Shown: positions 38,965-45,927 of the stretch, piece after piece
Layout of the letters: each line of letters opens with the position of its first letter
How positions within the stretch are numbered: position 1 is the stretch's first letter
Assembly: GCA_035504415.1 (NCBI GenBank)
Contig: DATJRY010000017.1
Span: 124,001-188,000 of the forward strand
DNA: 64,000 nt
Source of the DNA: Candidatus Sulfotelmatobacter sp.
GTDB taxonomy: Bacteria > Vulcanimicrobiota > Vulcanimicrobiia > Vulcanimicrobiales > Vulcanimicrobiaceae
Direction of reading: 5' to 3'
Position numbers and translations under genes: made by a program
The notes under the pieces: model-generated
The model's database searches: none
What the model was told of the DNA's origin: nothing
Seen by the model: the letters and a program-made list of their open reading frames with translations, nothing else

Positions 38965-39426
38965 TTGCTCGAAGCGGGTGCGAAGGTGCCGGACGTGGGC
39001 GCCAGCGATCAAGACGGACACCAGATCCAGCTGCGCGGCTTTGCCGGTAAGAAGCTGGTGGTCTACTTCTATCCCAAAGCCGACACGCCGGGCTGCACCG
39101 CCGAGACCCAGGCCTTCCGCGACCAGAAGGCCGCGCTCGCCAAGGCCGGCGCCGCCATCGTCGGTGTGAGTCGGGACACCGTCGAGGCGCAAAAGAAGTT
39201 TGCCACCAAGTACGAGGTGAACTTTCCTCTGTTGGCCGACACGACGTCCGCCATCTGCGATGCCTTTGGGGTCATCGTCGAAAAAAACATGTACGGAAAG
39301 AAGAGCATCGGCATCCAGCGTTCGACCTTTCTGATCGGCCCCGACGGGACGATCGTGAAAGTGTGGCCGCGCGTGTCCGTCGAGGGCCACGCCAAGGCCG
39401 TGCTCGAGGCGGTCCGATCGCTCTAA
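38965..39426 (+). CDS. Peroxiredoxin, BCP/PrxQ type without the usual resolving cysteine
   Basis: The 153-residue thiol peroxidase has the family start (GAKVPDVGASDQDGHQIQL), the FYPKADTPGCTAETQAF active site with peroxidatic Cys44, and FGVIVEKNMYGKKSIGIQRSTF-type C-terminal strands. Classical BCP proteins have a second cysteine five residues later (CTxExC); here that residue is Gln49, so it is of the 1-Cys or atypical type. The start is TTG 38965, preceded by a perfect AGGAGG at only 4 bp spacing. It is coupled to the potassium channel upstream and overlaps the MBL gene frame downstream. It reduces H2O2 and organic peroxides with an external thiol. Confidence 0.92.
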   Translation: MLEAGAKVPDVGASDQDGHQIQLRGFAGKKLVVYFYPKADTPGCTAETQAFRDQKAALAKAGAAIVGVSRDTVEAQKKFATKYEVNFPLLADTTSAICDAFGVIVEKNMYGKKSIGIQRSTFLIGPDGTIVKVWPRVSVEGHAKAVLEAVRSL

Positions 39427-40196
39427 CGGCGACGGCTCGACTGACCATCGCGGGTTCGAGTGCCTCGATCCCGCGGCCGGATCGCGCCTGTAGCTCGTAT
39501 TTGGTCGACGACGGTGAGACCCCGATCGTCTTGGATCTCGGTACCGGCGCGCTCGCGAACCTGCGCCGCTACGCCGACTACGACCGGCTCAGCGCCGTCG
39601 TGATCAGCCACATGCACGCCGACCACTTCATCGACCTGATCCCGCTCCGCTACGCGCTGCGCTACGGCTCTCGCCGCCGCACCTCCAAGCTGCCGGTGCA
39701 CTTGCCGCCGGGCGGCACCGCGATGCTGCGCACGCTGGTCTCGGCCTTCGCCAGCGAAGGCGGAGAGTTCCTCAGCGATGTCTTCGACCTGCGCGAATAC
39801 GACCCGTCGGCTGTGCTGCGCATCGACGGCGCAACGCTGCGCTTCGCCCACACCGCTCACTATATCCCCGCCTTCGCCGTGCGCTGGGAACGTGACGGCG
39901 CCAGCGTCACCTACTCCGCCGACACCGCGCCCGACGAACGCGTGGTGGAGCTGGCCCGCGAGAGCGACGTGTTTCTGTGCGAAGCGACCCTGCGCCACGG
40001 CGAATGCGAGGCCGGGATGCGTGGTCACTCCACCGCGGTCGACGCCGCCGAGATGGCGCGGGCCGCGGGCGTCCGCCGGCTCGTGCTCACCCACTACGGC
40101 GAAGAATCCACCGCGATGGATCTCGACGAGTCCGCCCGTGAGATCTTCGCCGGCGACATCATCGTCGCCGACGACCACCGCGTGCTCGATCTGTAG
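39363..40196 (+). CDS. Metallo-beta-lactamase-fold hydrolase (RNase Z-like subfamily)
   Basis: The MBL signature is clear: VVISHMHADHFIDLIPLRY (HxHxDH), AHTAHYIPAFAV, VTYSADTAP, and HSTAVDAAEMARAAGVRRLVLTHYG. This resembles the RNase Z/ComA-like single-domain hydrolases of about 250 residues. The family N-terminus corresponds to LTIAGSSASIPRPDRACSSY at about 39441, but no ATG, GTG or TTG occurs in frame between 39366 and there. The only canonical start is GTG 39363, inside the peroxiredoxin gene, so either that start is used with a 64-bp overlap or a rare start is used. The substrate is unknown. Confidence 0.82.
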   Translation: MAARVRRGPRQGRARGGPIALTATARLTIAGSSASIPRPDRACSSYLVDDGETPIVLDLGTGALANLRRYADYDRLSAVVISHMHADHFIDLIPLRYALRYGSRRRTSKLPVHLPPGGTAMLRTLVSAFASEGGEFLSDVFDLREYDPSAVLRIDGATLRFAHTAHYIPAFAVRWERDGASVTYSADTAPDERVVELARESDVFLCEATLRHGECEAGMRGHSTAVDAAEMARAAGVRRLVLTHYGEESTAMDLDESAREIFAGDIIVADDHRVLDL

Positions 40197-40213
40197 CCCG
40201 TAGCGCTTCGCGG

Positions 40214-40361
40214 GTGCGGTGGGCGGCAGACGCTGCGCTGCCGGGGACGCTCCCTGCGCGCATCCTGCGCTGCGGTCGCTCCGCGCTTCGTCGCTCTCGG
40301 CCTTCCGGGCCTTCGCGACGACGCGAGGCCCCGGCAGCGCACCGTCTGCCGCCCACCGCAC
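40214..40361 (+). repeat. Long hairpin repeat element, copy 1
   Basis: Arms of 33 bp at 40214-40246 and 40329-40361 are inverted copies with one mismatch. The 82-bp core between them is non-coding and GC-rich. Bases 40248-40290 (CGCTCCCTGCGCGCATCC...) match, base for base apart from a few substitutions and one gap, the opposite strand of copy 2 (40760-40802). It lies just after the MBL gene and before the small gene at 40382. Confidence 0.8.
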
Positions 40362-40381
40362 GGCCATGGATAGCGCTCGGA

Positions 40382-40582
40382 CTAGGCGTCTTCGATCGAA
40401 ACGACCTGGTCGATTACAATGAGCAATGAACCGCTGATCTTCTCGTCCGCACCCACGGTCGACAGGTTGGCCCATCGTGAACCTGTGCGAGGGGAATTGA
40501 GAAGAGCCCAAACGTCGTCACGGCTGCGCTGATCGACACTGACGACACGACCGCTCGTGAGCTCGATCTTGTGCTTGTTCAT
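40382..40582 (-). CDS. Small conserved-looking protein of unknown function
   Basis: The 66-residue protein starts MNKHKIELTSGRVVSVDQRS, continues DDVWALLNSPRTGSRWANLS and ends SLLIVIDQVVSIEDA. Predicted alternating beta strands with a central Trp suggest a small beta-barrel, of the size of Sm-like or cold-shock-like folds, but no family is recognised. AGGAG lies exactly 8 bp before the ATG, which is one of the best ribosome sites in the window. Its base composition is lower in GC than its neighbours, and it is framed on both sides by copies of the same long hairpin repeat. The function is open. Confidence 0.7.
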   Translation of the reverse strand: MNKHKIELTSGRVVSVDQRSRDDVWALLNSPRTGSRWANLSTVGADEKISGSLLIVIDQVVSIEDA

Positions 40583-40695
40583 GCGACGTGCTCCTATGGT
40601 TGCCTTGCTCGTCCCTGTGGAGCACGGTTGTCGACCATGTACGAGCTTGGCTGCCGCTATGATCTAGAATCGAGACCTTCGGCGAGCTTTCGCGG
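40583..40695 (-). promoter_or_regulatory. Upstream region of the small gene
   Basis: This stretch, relatively rich in A and T for the window, contains the ribosome site of the small gene and presumably its promoter. I see a TCTAGA palindrome near 40667 but no convincing -35/-10 pair. Confidence 0.3.
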
Positions 40696-40831
40696 GCGGT
40701 TGGTGCGCGGTGCGTTGACGGGGCGTCGCGGAGCGGCGTGAGCCCGGAGGGCGGTAGGCGCGGAGCGCAGAGCGACGGAGCGCTGGATGCGCGTAGGGAG
40801 CGGCCCCGCCAACGCACCGCGCACCAACCGC
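40696..40831 (-). repeat. Long hairpin repeat element, copy 2 (inverted relative to copy 1)
   Basis: Arms of 29 bp at 40696-40724 and 40803-40831 are inverted copies with a single mismatch. On the minus strand the core begins CGCTCCCTACGCGCATCC and follows copy 1 closely for about 43 bp, then diverges apart from a shared CCGGGC. The arms differ in sequence from copy 1 except next to the core (GGTGCG-TG-CGGGGC), yet remain self-complementary. It ends 11 bp before the pyrE stop. Confidence 0.8.
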
Positions 40832-40842
40832 TGCCACGACGG

Positions 40843-41391
40843 TTAGTTCTCGGTTTTTGCGTCGCTTCTCGGGAGCGAGAACTGGATCAGCGAGTTGACG
40901 GGGGCGAGGCCGCGCGCGACGACCGCGTAGGGTGTTACCTTGAGGTTCAGTTCTTCGAGGCGCGCGCGCGCCGCCAGCAGGTCGCGGCCGGTGGTGACGA
41001 CGTCTTCGAGCAGCAGCACGTGTTGGCCGGCGCTGAACGGGCCTTCGACGTATTCGTCGGCGAAGGCGCCGTATTGTTTGGGGGTCTTGCGGACGACGAT
41101 CATCGGCAGCCCGGTCATCTGCGAGACGGCCGTGGCGATGATCACGCCCCCGAGCTCGGTTCCGCCGATGACGTGCGGGCTGATGTCGGAGACGATCGGC
41201 GTGAACATACGAGCGATGCGCCGCAGCACGTGCGGGTCGCTGAAGAGGCGGAACTTGTCGATGTAGTAGTCGCTGCGCGCGCCGCCGGCGAGCAGATAGT
41301 CGCCGCGCGTCAGCGCGCGCTCCACGATGATGTTCTTGAGCCAGCGCAGCTCCGGGATGCGAGCGATCGGGCTCAGCGGCTCGTCGAACAT
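40843..41391 (-). CDS. pyrE: Orotate phosphoribosyltransferase
   Basis: PyrE converts orotate and PRPP to orotidine 5'-phosphate in pyrimidine synthesis. The 182-residue protein has the type I PRTase fold: FRLFSDPHVLRRIARM, IGGTELGGVIIATAVS, VVRKTPKQYG and the PRPP-binding loop VLLLEDVVTTGRDLLAA. The N-terminal LTRGDYLLAGGARSDYYIDKF is the orotate-site region. It is the last gene of a minus-strand series pcp - PHP protein - peptide-binding protein - pyrE; the gap to the upstream gene is 28 bp. The other pyrimidine genes are not in the window. Confidence 0.94.
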   Translation of the reverse strand: MFDEPLSPIARIPELRWLKNIIVERALTRGDYLLAGGARSDYYIDKFRLFSDPHVLRRIARMFTPIVSDISPHVIGGTELGGVIIATAVSQMTGLPMIVVRKTPKQYGAFADEYVEGPFSAGQHVLLLEDVVTTGRDLLAARARLEELNLKVTPYAVVARGLAPVNSLIQFSLPRSDAKTEN

Positions 41392-41419
41392 GGGGCTTCC
41401 TTCGTCAGGCTCGATCCCG

Positions 41420-43060
41420 CTAGATCGACCACTGCCAGGCGTTCCACGACTCGTTGATCGGATTGGGATCGAAGCCTTGGAACGCGGGGTTGATGGCCTG
41501 CGGGAACACGGCGAACCAGAGGTAGTCGGTGGGCTGGTCGCTGGCGATCAGCTCCTGGATCTTGTCGTAGGCTGCCTTCCGCGGTCCCTCGTCGTACGAG
41601 GCGAGCGCAGCGCGCTGGTCGGCATCCATCTCTTTGGAGCAGTAGTGGGTGTAGTTGGTGCCGGTCGGAGGCGTTTGATCGCACGCGTACAGCGAGTGAT
41701 CGTCCGGGTCGATGCCCGCCACCCAGCCGGAGACGGCGAGATCGTACTTGGCGGTGCTGAGGATTCCGCCCTGGCCGTAGGTGGCGAAGAAGAGGTTCCC
41801 CGGATAGCTCTTGACCTGCACGTCGATCCCCGCGTCGTGCAGGTTCGACTGGATCTCGACCGCGGCCAAGCGGCGCGTCGCGTTCTCGCTGTTGTACGAG
41901 ACCTGCAGCGAGAGAGGCTTGCCGCCCTTGCGCATGATGCCGTCGGCGCCCGGCGTCCAGCCGTCCTGCTCCAGCAGCTGCTTGGCTTTGGCGGCGCTGT
42001 ACGGATACTGGGTGACGTGCGGATTGTACGCCCACGAGTACGCCGGCTGATCCGACCACGCGATCGAGGCCGAGCCGCCGGTGAACTTGTCGACCAGCGC
42101 GGCTTTGTCGATCGCGTAGGCGATCGCGCGGCGCACCTGCACGTCGTTGAGCGGCGGACGCGTCGTGTTCATCAGCATCCACAGCGCCTGCGGGCTCCGG
42201 TCGAGCACGACCTTGACGCCCGGCATCGTCTTGAGCGTGGTGTAGAGATTCGGCGAGGGCTCGAGCATGAAGTCGACGTCGTGCGAGCGCAGCGCGTTCA
42301 TCTCGGTGTTCTCGTCGGGGATCATGCGTACGATGATGCTTTTGAGCTTCGGTGCGCCCCGCCAGTAGTCGGGGTTGGCGACCAGCTCGATGTGATCGCC
42401 GCGCACCCAGCGCGCGACCTTGAACGGTCCCGTCCCGATCGGCTGCTCGTTGAACGGGATGCGGTTGAGGTCGTGGAACTTTCCCAGGATGTGCTCGGGA
42501 ACGATGCAGATCGGGTTGTCGCTCTCGGCGAAGATCGTGTTGACGAACGGCGCGAACTTCTGCTTGAGGTGGAAGACGACGACGTCGTCGCTGGGCGTGT
42601 CGACCGACTTGATGTCCGCGTAGCCGACCGTCGTGTTGACGTTGTTGTTCGGGTTCACCATCGCTTGCCAGGAGAACTTGACGTCCTTGCTGGTGAACGG
42701 CACGCCGTCTTGCCACTTGACGCCGTGGCGCAGATGGTAGGTGATCGTCAACCCGTCTTTGCTGATGCCGCCGTTTTGCGTCGTCGGAACGTCCGTCGCC
42801 AAGTCCGGCACGAGCGTTTTGCCGTCGCCCGCGACCTCGATCAAGTTGTCGAAGCTCAGCCGGTTGACGAATCCTTCGATGGTGAACGCGGAGAGAATCG
42901 GGTTGAGGCTATTGGGCTCGCGTTGGACCGCGACGCGCAGCTCGCCGGGGACCGTCCCGGCGTTCGGCGCCGTGGTGCCGCCGGCAGTCTGATCGCCGAC
43001 CTTGGTGCACGCACCCAGAGCCAGCGCGCACGCGAGCGCGCCGATCGTGAGTCTTCGCAA
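41420..43060 (-). CDS. Extracellular solute-binding lipoprotein, family 5 (peptide/oligopeptide)
   Basis: The 546-residue protein has a lipoprotein signal (MRRLTIGALACALALGAC, Cys18) and the SBP_bac_5 plan of OppA/DppA-type receptors: GELRVAVQREPNSLNPILS at the N-terminus, TYHLRHGVKWQDGVPFTSKDVKFSWQA-like central signature, VARWVRGDHIELVANPDYW, and VQVRRAIAYAIDKAALVDKF. It would bind peptides or similar solutes for an ABC importer. No permease or ATPase of that system is next to it, so it is an orphan receptor here. It lies 12 bp after the PHP protein gene and 28 bp before pyrE. Confidence 0.93.
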   Translation of the reverse strand: MRRLTIGALACALALGACTKVGDQTAGGTTAPNAGTVPGELRVAVQREPNSLNPILSAFTIEGFVNRLSFDNLIEVAGDGKTLVPDLATDVPTTQNGGISKDGLTITYHLRHGVKWQDGVPFTSKDVKFSWQAMVNPNNNVNTTVGYADIKSVDTPSDDVVVFHLKQKFAPFVNTIFAESDNPICIVPEHILGKFHDLNRIPFNEQPIGTGPFKVARWVRGDHIELVANPDYWRGAPKLKSIIVRMIPDENTEMNALRSHDVDFMLEPSPNLYTTLKTMPGVKVVLDRSPQALWMLMNTTRPPLNDVQVRRAIAYAIDKAALVDKFTGGSASIAWSDQPAYSWAYNPHVTQYPYSAAKAKQLLEQDGWTPGADGIMRKGGKPLSLQVSYNSENATRRLAAVEIQSNLHDAGIDVQVKSYPGNLFFATYGQGGILSTAKYDLAVSGWVAGIDPDDHSLYACDQTPPTGTNYTHYCSKEMDADQRAALASYDEGPRKAAYDKIQELIASDQPTDYLWFAVFPQAINPAFQGFDPNPINESWNAWQWSI

Positions 43061-43072
43061 AACCGATTCCTC

Positions 43073-44971
43073 CTAACGGCGCTTCGAGGCCGTCTTCTTG
43101 ACCGTTTTCTTCGCGGGCGCGCCCCTGCGGACGGACGCGCTCCGCGCCGGAGCCGACTTCGCGCTGGCCTTCTTTCCGGAGGCCGGGCGCGCCGGCGCCT
43201 TCTTGGCGGCGGTCTTCTTGGCGACCGCCTTTTTTGCGGCCGGCTTGGGAGCCGCACGCTTGGGTGCCGGCTTCGCGGCCGGTTTGGCCGGCCGTGAGCC
43301 GGCGGGCTTGCTGCCCGCCTTCTTGGCCGCCGGCTTGGGCGCCGCGCGCTTGGGGGCCGGCTTGGCGGACTTTTTCGCGCTCGGCTTGGCGACCGGCTTC
43401 GCCGGAGCCGCCTTGACGGACGTCTTCTTGGCCGGCGCCGCCTTGGCGGCGATGGGCTTGGCCGCGGGCTTGGCGGGCGCGGGCTTCGCGGGCGCGGGCT
43501 TCGCGGGCGCCGCTTTGGCGGGCATCGGTTTGGGCGCGGGGGCCTTGGCGGGCGCCTGCGGCTTGCGCGCCGGGGCCGCCGGCGAGGGACTCACCGGCGC
43601 CGGACTCGGGGCTGCCTGCTCGGCGGCCGGCGGAGCGGGGGCGGTGCTGCCGTTCGCGTGCGGGGGTGCGGCGGGGCGCGCCTCGGCGACCGGTTCGACC
43701 GCGGGGGCGACGGCTTCGGGCGCCGGCCCCGGCGCGGCGGCAACGGCCGGTTCGGCGGGGCGGGCGGGGCGCTTGGGTCGCCGTGGCGCGGGCCGGACCG
43801 GTTCTTCGGTCGACGCGGTGCCGTTGGCGGCGGCGGGCGCGGCCTCGGCGGGGACAGCGGGTTCGGGTGCGGCCTGCTCGGCACGCACGGGGGCGGGCGC
43901 GCGTTCGACCGGCGCCTTGGCGCGCTTGGGCGGTCCCGCCTCGACCGGCGGTGGCGGCGGCGGCTCGGGGACCGGCGCGGGCTCGGGTTCGGGCTCGCGG
44001 ACGACGCGCAGCGCGACGCGCCGCAGCAGACCACCGATCGGGAAGACCAGCTCGTTGATCTCCAGCTCGTCGAGCACGTCGAGGACGATCTCGAAGGCGC
44101 CGCCCTGGTCGCGCGGCGAGTGGGCGTCCGAACCGATCGCGATGCCGACGCCGCGGTCGCGCGCTTTGCGCAACAGCCGCTTGTTGGCCTCGAGGTAGCG
44201 CGCCTTGTCCTCGTCGGAGTGCTCGCGGTACAGGAAGCGCGTGTTGAACTCGACCGCCATTCCGCGTGCGCCGGCGGCGGCCAGCATGCGGTCCTCGTAC
44301 TCTTCGAGCTTCGCCTGCTCGGGCCAATGGCCGAACACCGCCGGCACGTAGAAGTGGCCGACGATGTGGCCGGGCAGCCGTTCGATCGCGTCGATCAGCG
44401 CGGCGACGTACAGCTCCCAGGTCTGGTCGGTGCCGACGACGTCGAAGAACTCCTGGAACTCCGGGTTGTCGAACGGCCAGCTCCAGTTCTCGCCGTGCAC
44501 CGGGTGCGTGATCGGCAAGAAGTGGACCGAGCGAATCATCGCGTCGGGGCGCATCGCTTCGACGATGTTCTGCGCGTCGGGGCGCGAGCGCGGGTCGTTG
44601 TCGACCTCGGCGCCGATCGAGAAGCGCATGCCGCGGCGCAAGCCCTCGCTGACGACCGCAGCGTGACCGACGTCGACGCCGGCCGTCTCGGCCGCGCCGT
44701 AGAGATCGCCGGCCTGCGCCAGCTTGAGCGCGCGCCGCACGAGATTGACCGACGCCGGATCTTCGAACGTCAGGTAGTTCATGTGGTCCGCGACCATCAG
44801 GAAGCGCGGATACCCGCGCCGGCACGCGTGATAGAACCACAGGAACAGCATCCGCGCGGTCAGCGGGAGCGGGCGTTCCTCGGCGTACGGCTTGTGTTCG
44901 CCTTTGCAGTGACCGTGGACGTCGGGAATCGCGTACAGGCGCGGGTCGTCGCGCTCGGTGTTATCGTTCAA
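43073..44971 (-). CDS. PHP-family metal-dependent hydrolase fused to a histone-H1-like Lys/Ala/Pro tail
   Basis: Residues 1 to about 324 form a PHP (polymerase and histidinol phosphatase) domain: PDVHGHC (Asp17, His19, His21), MVADH (Asp62, His63), the RSVHFLPITHPVHGENW ligands, VEFNTRF and AIGSDAHSPRDQG. Residues about 325-632 are low-complexity. They run from a Pro/Glu-rich part through Ala/Pro-rich sequence to a strongly basic end with repeated PKPAAKK and APAKPA units, like bacterial histone-H1/HU-tail proteins. The fusion would bring a phosphoesterase to DNA, RNA or another polyanion. The start is TTG 44971, and the first 11 bp overlap the pcp end. No shift of frame is visible between the two parts. 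Confidence 0.82.
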   Translation of the reverse strand: MNDNTERDDPRLYAIPDVHGHCKGEHKPYAEERPLPLTARMLFLWFYHACRRGYPRFLMVADHMNYLTFEDPASVNLVRRALKLAQAGDLYGAAETAGVDVGHAAVVSEGLRRGMRFSIGAEVDNDPRSRPDAQNIVEAMRPDAMIRSVHFLPITHPVHGENWSWPFDNPEFQEFFDVVGTDQTWELYVAALIDAIERLPGHIVGHFYVPAVFGHWPEQAKLEEYEDRMLAAAGARGMAVEFNTRFLYREHSDEDKARYLEANKRLLRKARDRGVGIAIGSDAHSPRDQGGAFEIVLDVLDELEINELVFPIGGLLRRVALRVVREPEPEPAPVPEPPPPPPVEAGPPKRAKAPVERAPAPVRAEQAAPEPAVPAEAAPAAANGTASTEEPVRPAPRRPKRPARPAEPAVAAAPGPAPEAVAPAVEPVAEARPAAPPHANGSTAPAPPAAEQAAPSPAPVSPSPAAPARKPQAPAKAPAPKPMPAKAAPAKPAPAKPAPAKPAAKPIAAKAAPAKKTSVKAAPAKPVAKPSAKKSAKPAPKRAAPKPAAKKAGSKPAGSRPAKPAAKPAPKRAAPKPAAKKAVAKKTAAKKAPARPASGKKASAKSAPARSASVRRGAPAKKTVKKTASKRR

Positions 44972-45662
44972 CTTCTCGGAGTCCGCGGGGAATCCACATC
45001 TTGTCGCCGGCTTTCTTGGCCGGCTGCGCGGGCCGCGCGTCGAGCCAGCTGAGCGTCGTTTCGATCGCCGACTCGAGCGCCTTGCGCATCAGATCGAGCG
45101 TCATCGAGGGCGTCCGCTCCGCACCCTGCTCGATCGCTTGCGCCGGCAGCGCGGGGACGTGGATGAAGCCGGTCGCCACCGGCGGCGAAGCGTTCGCGGT
45201 CAGCGCGAGCGCTTCGTAGAGCATCTGGTTGCACAAGAACGTGCCCGCCGAGTTCGAGACGTAGCCGGGGACGCCGACGGCGTGCCAGGCGGTGACGATC
45301 TCCGTCAGCGGCAGGGTGGCCAGCCGGGCGTCGGGCCCGCCGCGCTGGATGGGGTCGTTCTTGCGCATCGTCCCGACGGCGTCGGGGATCTCGAAGTCCA
45401 GCACGTTGAGGGCGGCCCGCTCGACGGCAATCCCGGCGCGGCCGGGCGCGTAGCCGCAGGCCAGCACCAAAGCCGGTTGCGTCTCGGCCAGCGCGGCTTC
45501 CAGCCGGTCGCGCAGGGTGCGCGTCTCGGAGGGAAACACTCGCGTGGCCAGCGTGTACCCGGCGAGGGTACGGCCTTCGAAGCTGCGGACGAGCAGCTCG
45601 CTGGGGTTGACCGTGTGGGGGCCGAACGGTTCGAAGCCGGTCAGTAAAACGTGCCGGGACAC
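44961..45662 (-). CDS. pcp: Pyroglutamyl-peptidase I (C15)
   Basis: This cytoplasmic cysteine peptidase removes N-terminal pyroglutamate. The 233-residue protein starts HVLLTGFEPFG, has the catalytic Glu segment VERAALNVLDF, the nucleophile in VSNSAGTFLCNQMLYEAL and the catalytic His in TGFIHVPALPAQ. The start is GTG 45662 with a weak ribosome site. Its last bases overlap the TTG start of the PHP gene. With the peptide-binding lipoprotein downstream it suggests use of peptides, though the operon also holds pyrE. Confidence 0.93.
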   Translation of the reverse strand: MSRHVLLTGFEPFGPHTVNPSELLVRSFEGRTLAGYTLATRVFPSETRTLRDRLEAALAETQPALVLACGYAPGRAGIAVERAALNVLDFEIPDAVGTMRKNDPIQRGGPDARLATLPLTEIVTAWHAVGVPGYVSNSAGTFLCNQMLYEALALTANASPPVATGFIHVPALPAQAIEQGAERTPSMTLDLMRKALESAIETTLSWLDARPAQPAKKAGDKMWIPRGLREVER

Positions 45663-45729
45663 GAAACGAAAGTTTTCTGCGAAATCCGTGAAGGACCTGC
45701 GGCGCTCGGTCGCTCCCTCCGCTGGGCCG

Positions 45730-45757
45730 AAAAAAAGCCGCCCGTTGCCGGGCGGCC
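45730..45757 (-). terminator. Intrinsic terminator (minus strand)
   Basis: GCCGCCCG (45737-45744) and CGGGCGGC (45749-45756) form a perfect 8-bp stem. On the minus strand it is followed directly by seven T residues (45730-45736 on the plus strand are A). It would end transcription coming from the sigma-factor/alkyltransferase operon or from the short frame at 45787-45852. Confidence 0.85.
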
Positions 45758-45786
45758 GAGAGGGGTTTTCTTCGGTTTGAGGTCGG

Positions 45787-45852
45787 CTACGGCGCCGAAC
45801 CTCCGATCATCGTAGAACCTTGGTAAGAACTGTCACTAGAAACGATGACCAC
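45787..45852 (-). other. Possible 21-codon ORF with a strong ribosome site
   Basis: On the minus strand AGAGGAG directly precedes a short frame that reads VVIVSSDSSYQGSTMIGGSAP if started at GTG 45852, ending with TAG. A start at the ATC two codons later would give better spacing. The perfect terminator follows about 30 bp after the stop. It may be a small peptide gene or a chance ribosome-site match in the 3' untranslated part of the preceding operon. Confidence 0.3.
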
Positions 45853-45927
45853 CTCCTCTGGGTCCGCTCGTTAGCCTTCGTTCGTCTCTCGTCTGAAGGA
45901 GCCGCGGACGTCGTGTGACCACCGCAT

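Noticed and set aside
39441-39480. tRNA-like T-arm sequence (GGTTCGAGT between CGCGGG and CCCGCG)
   Set aside because: It lies in the conserved N-terminus of the MBL gene, and no acceptor stem or anticodon arm can be built around it.
41327-43297. 656-codon plus-strand open frame
   Set aside because: It is antisense to the peptide-binding lipoprotein and its neighbours, with Val/Asp/Arg-rich noise composition and no motif.
43098-44198. 366-codon plus-strand frame rich in Gly, Ala and Leu that resembles a membrane protein
   Set aside because: It is the mirror of the Lys/Ala/Pro tail of the PHP protein; the hydrophobic look comes from reading GCC/GGC codons in reverse.
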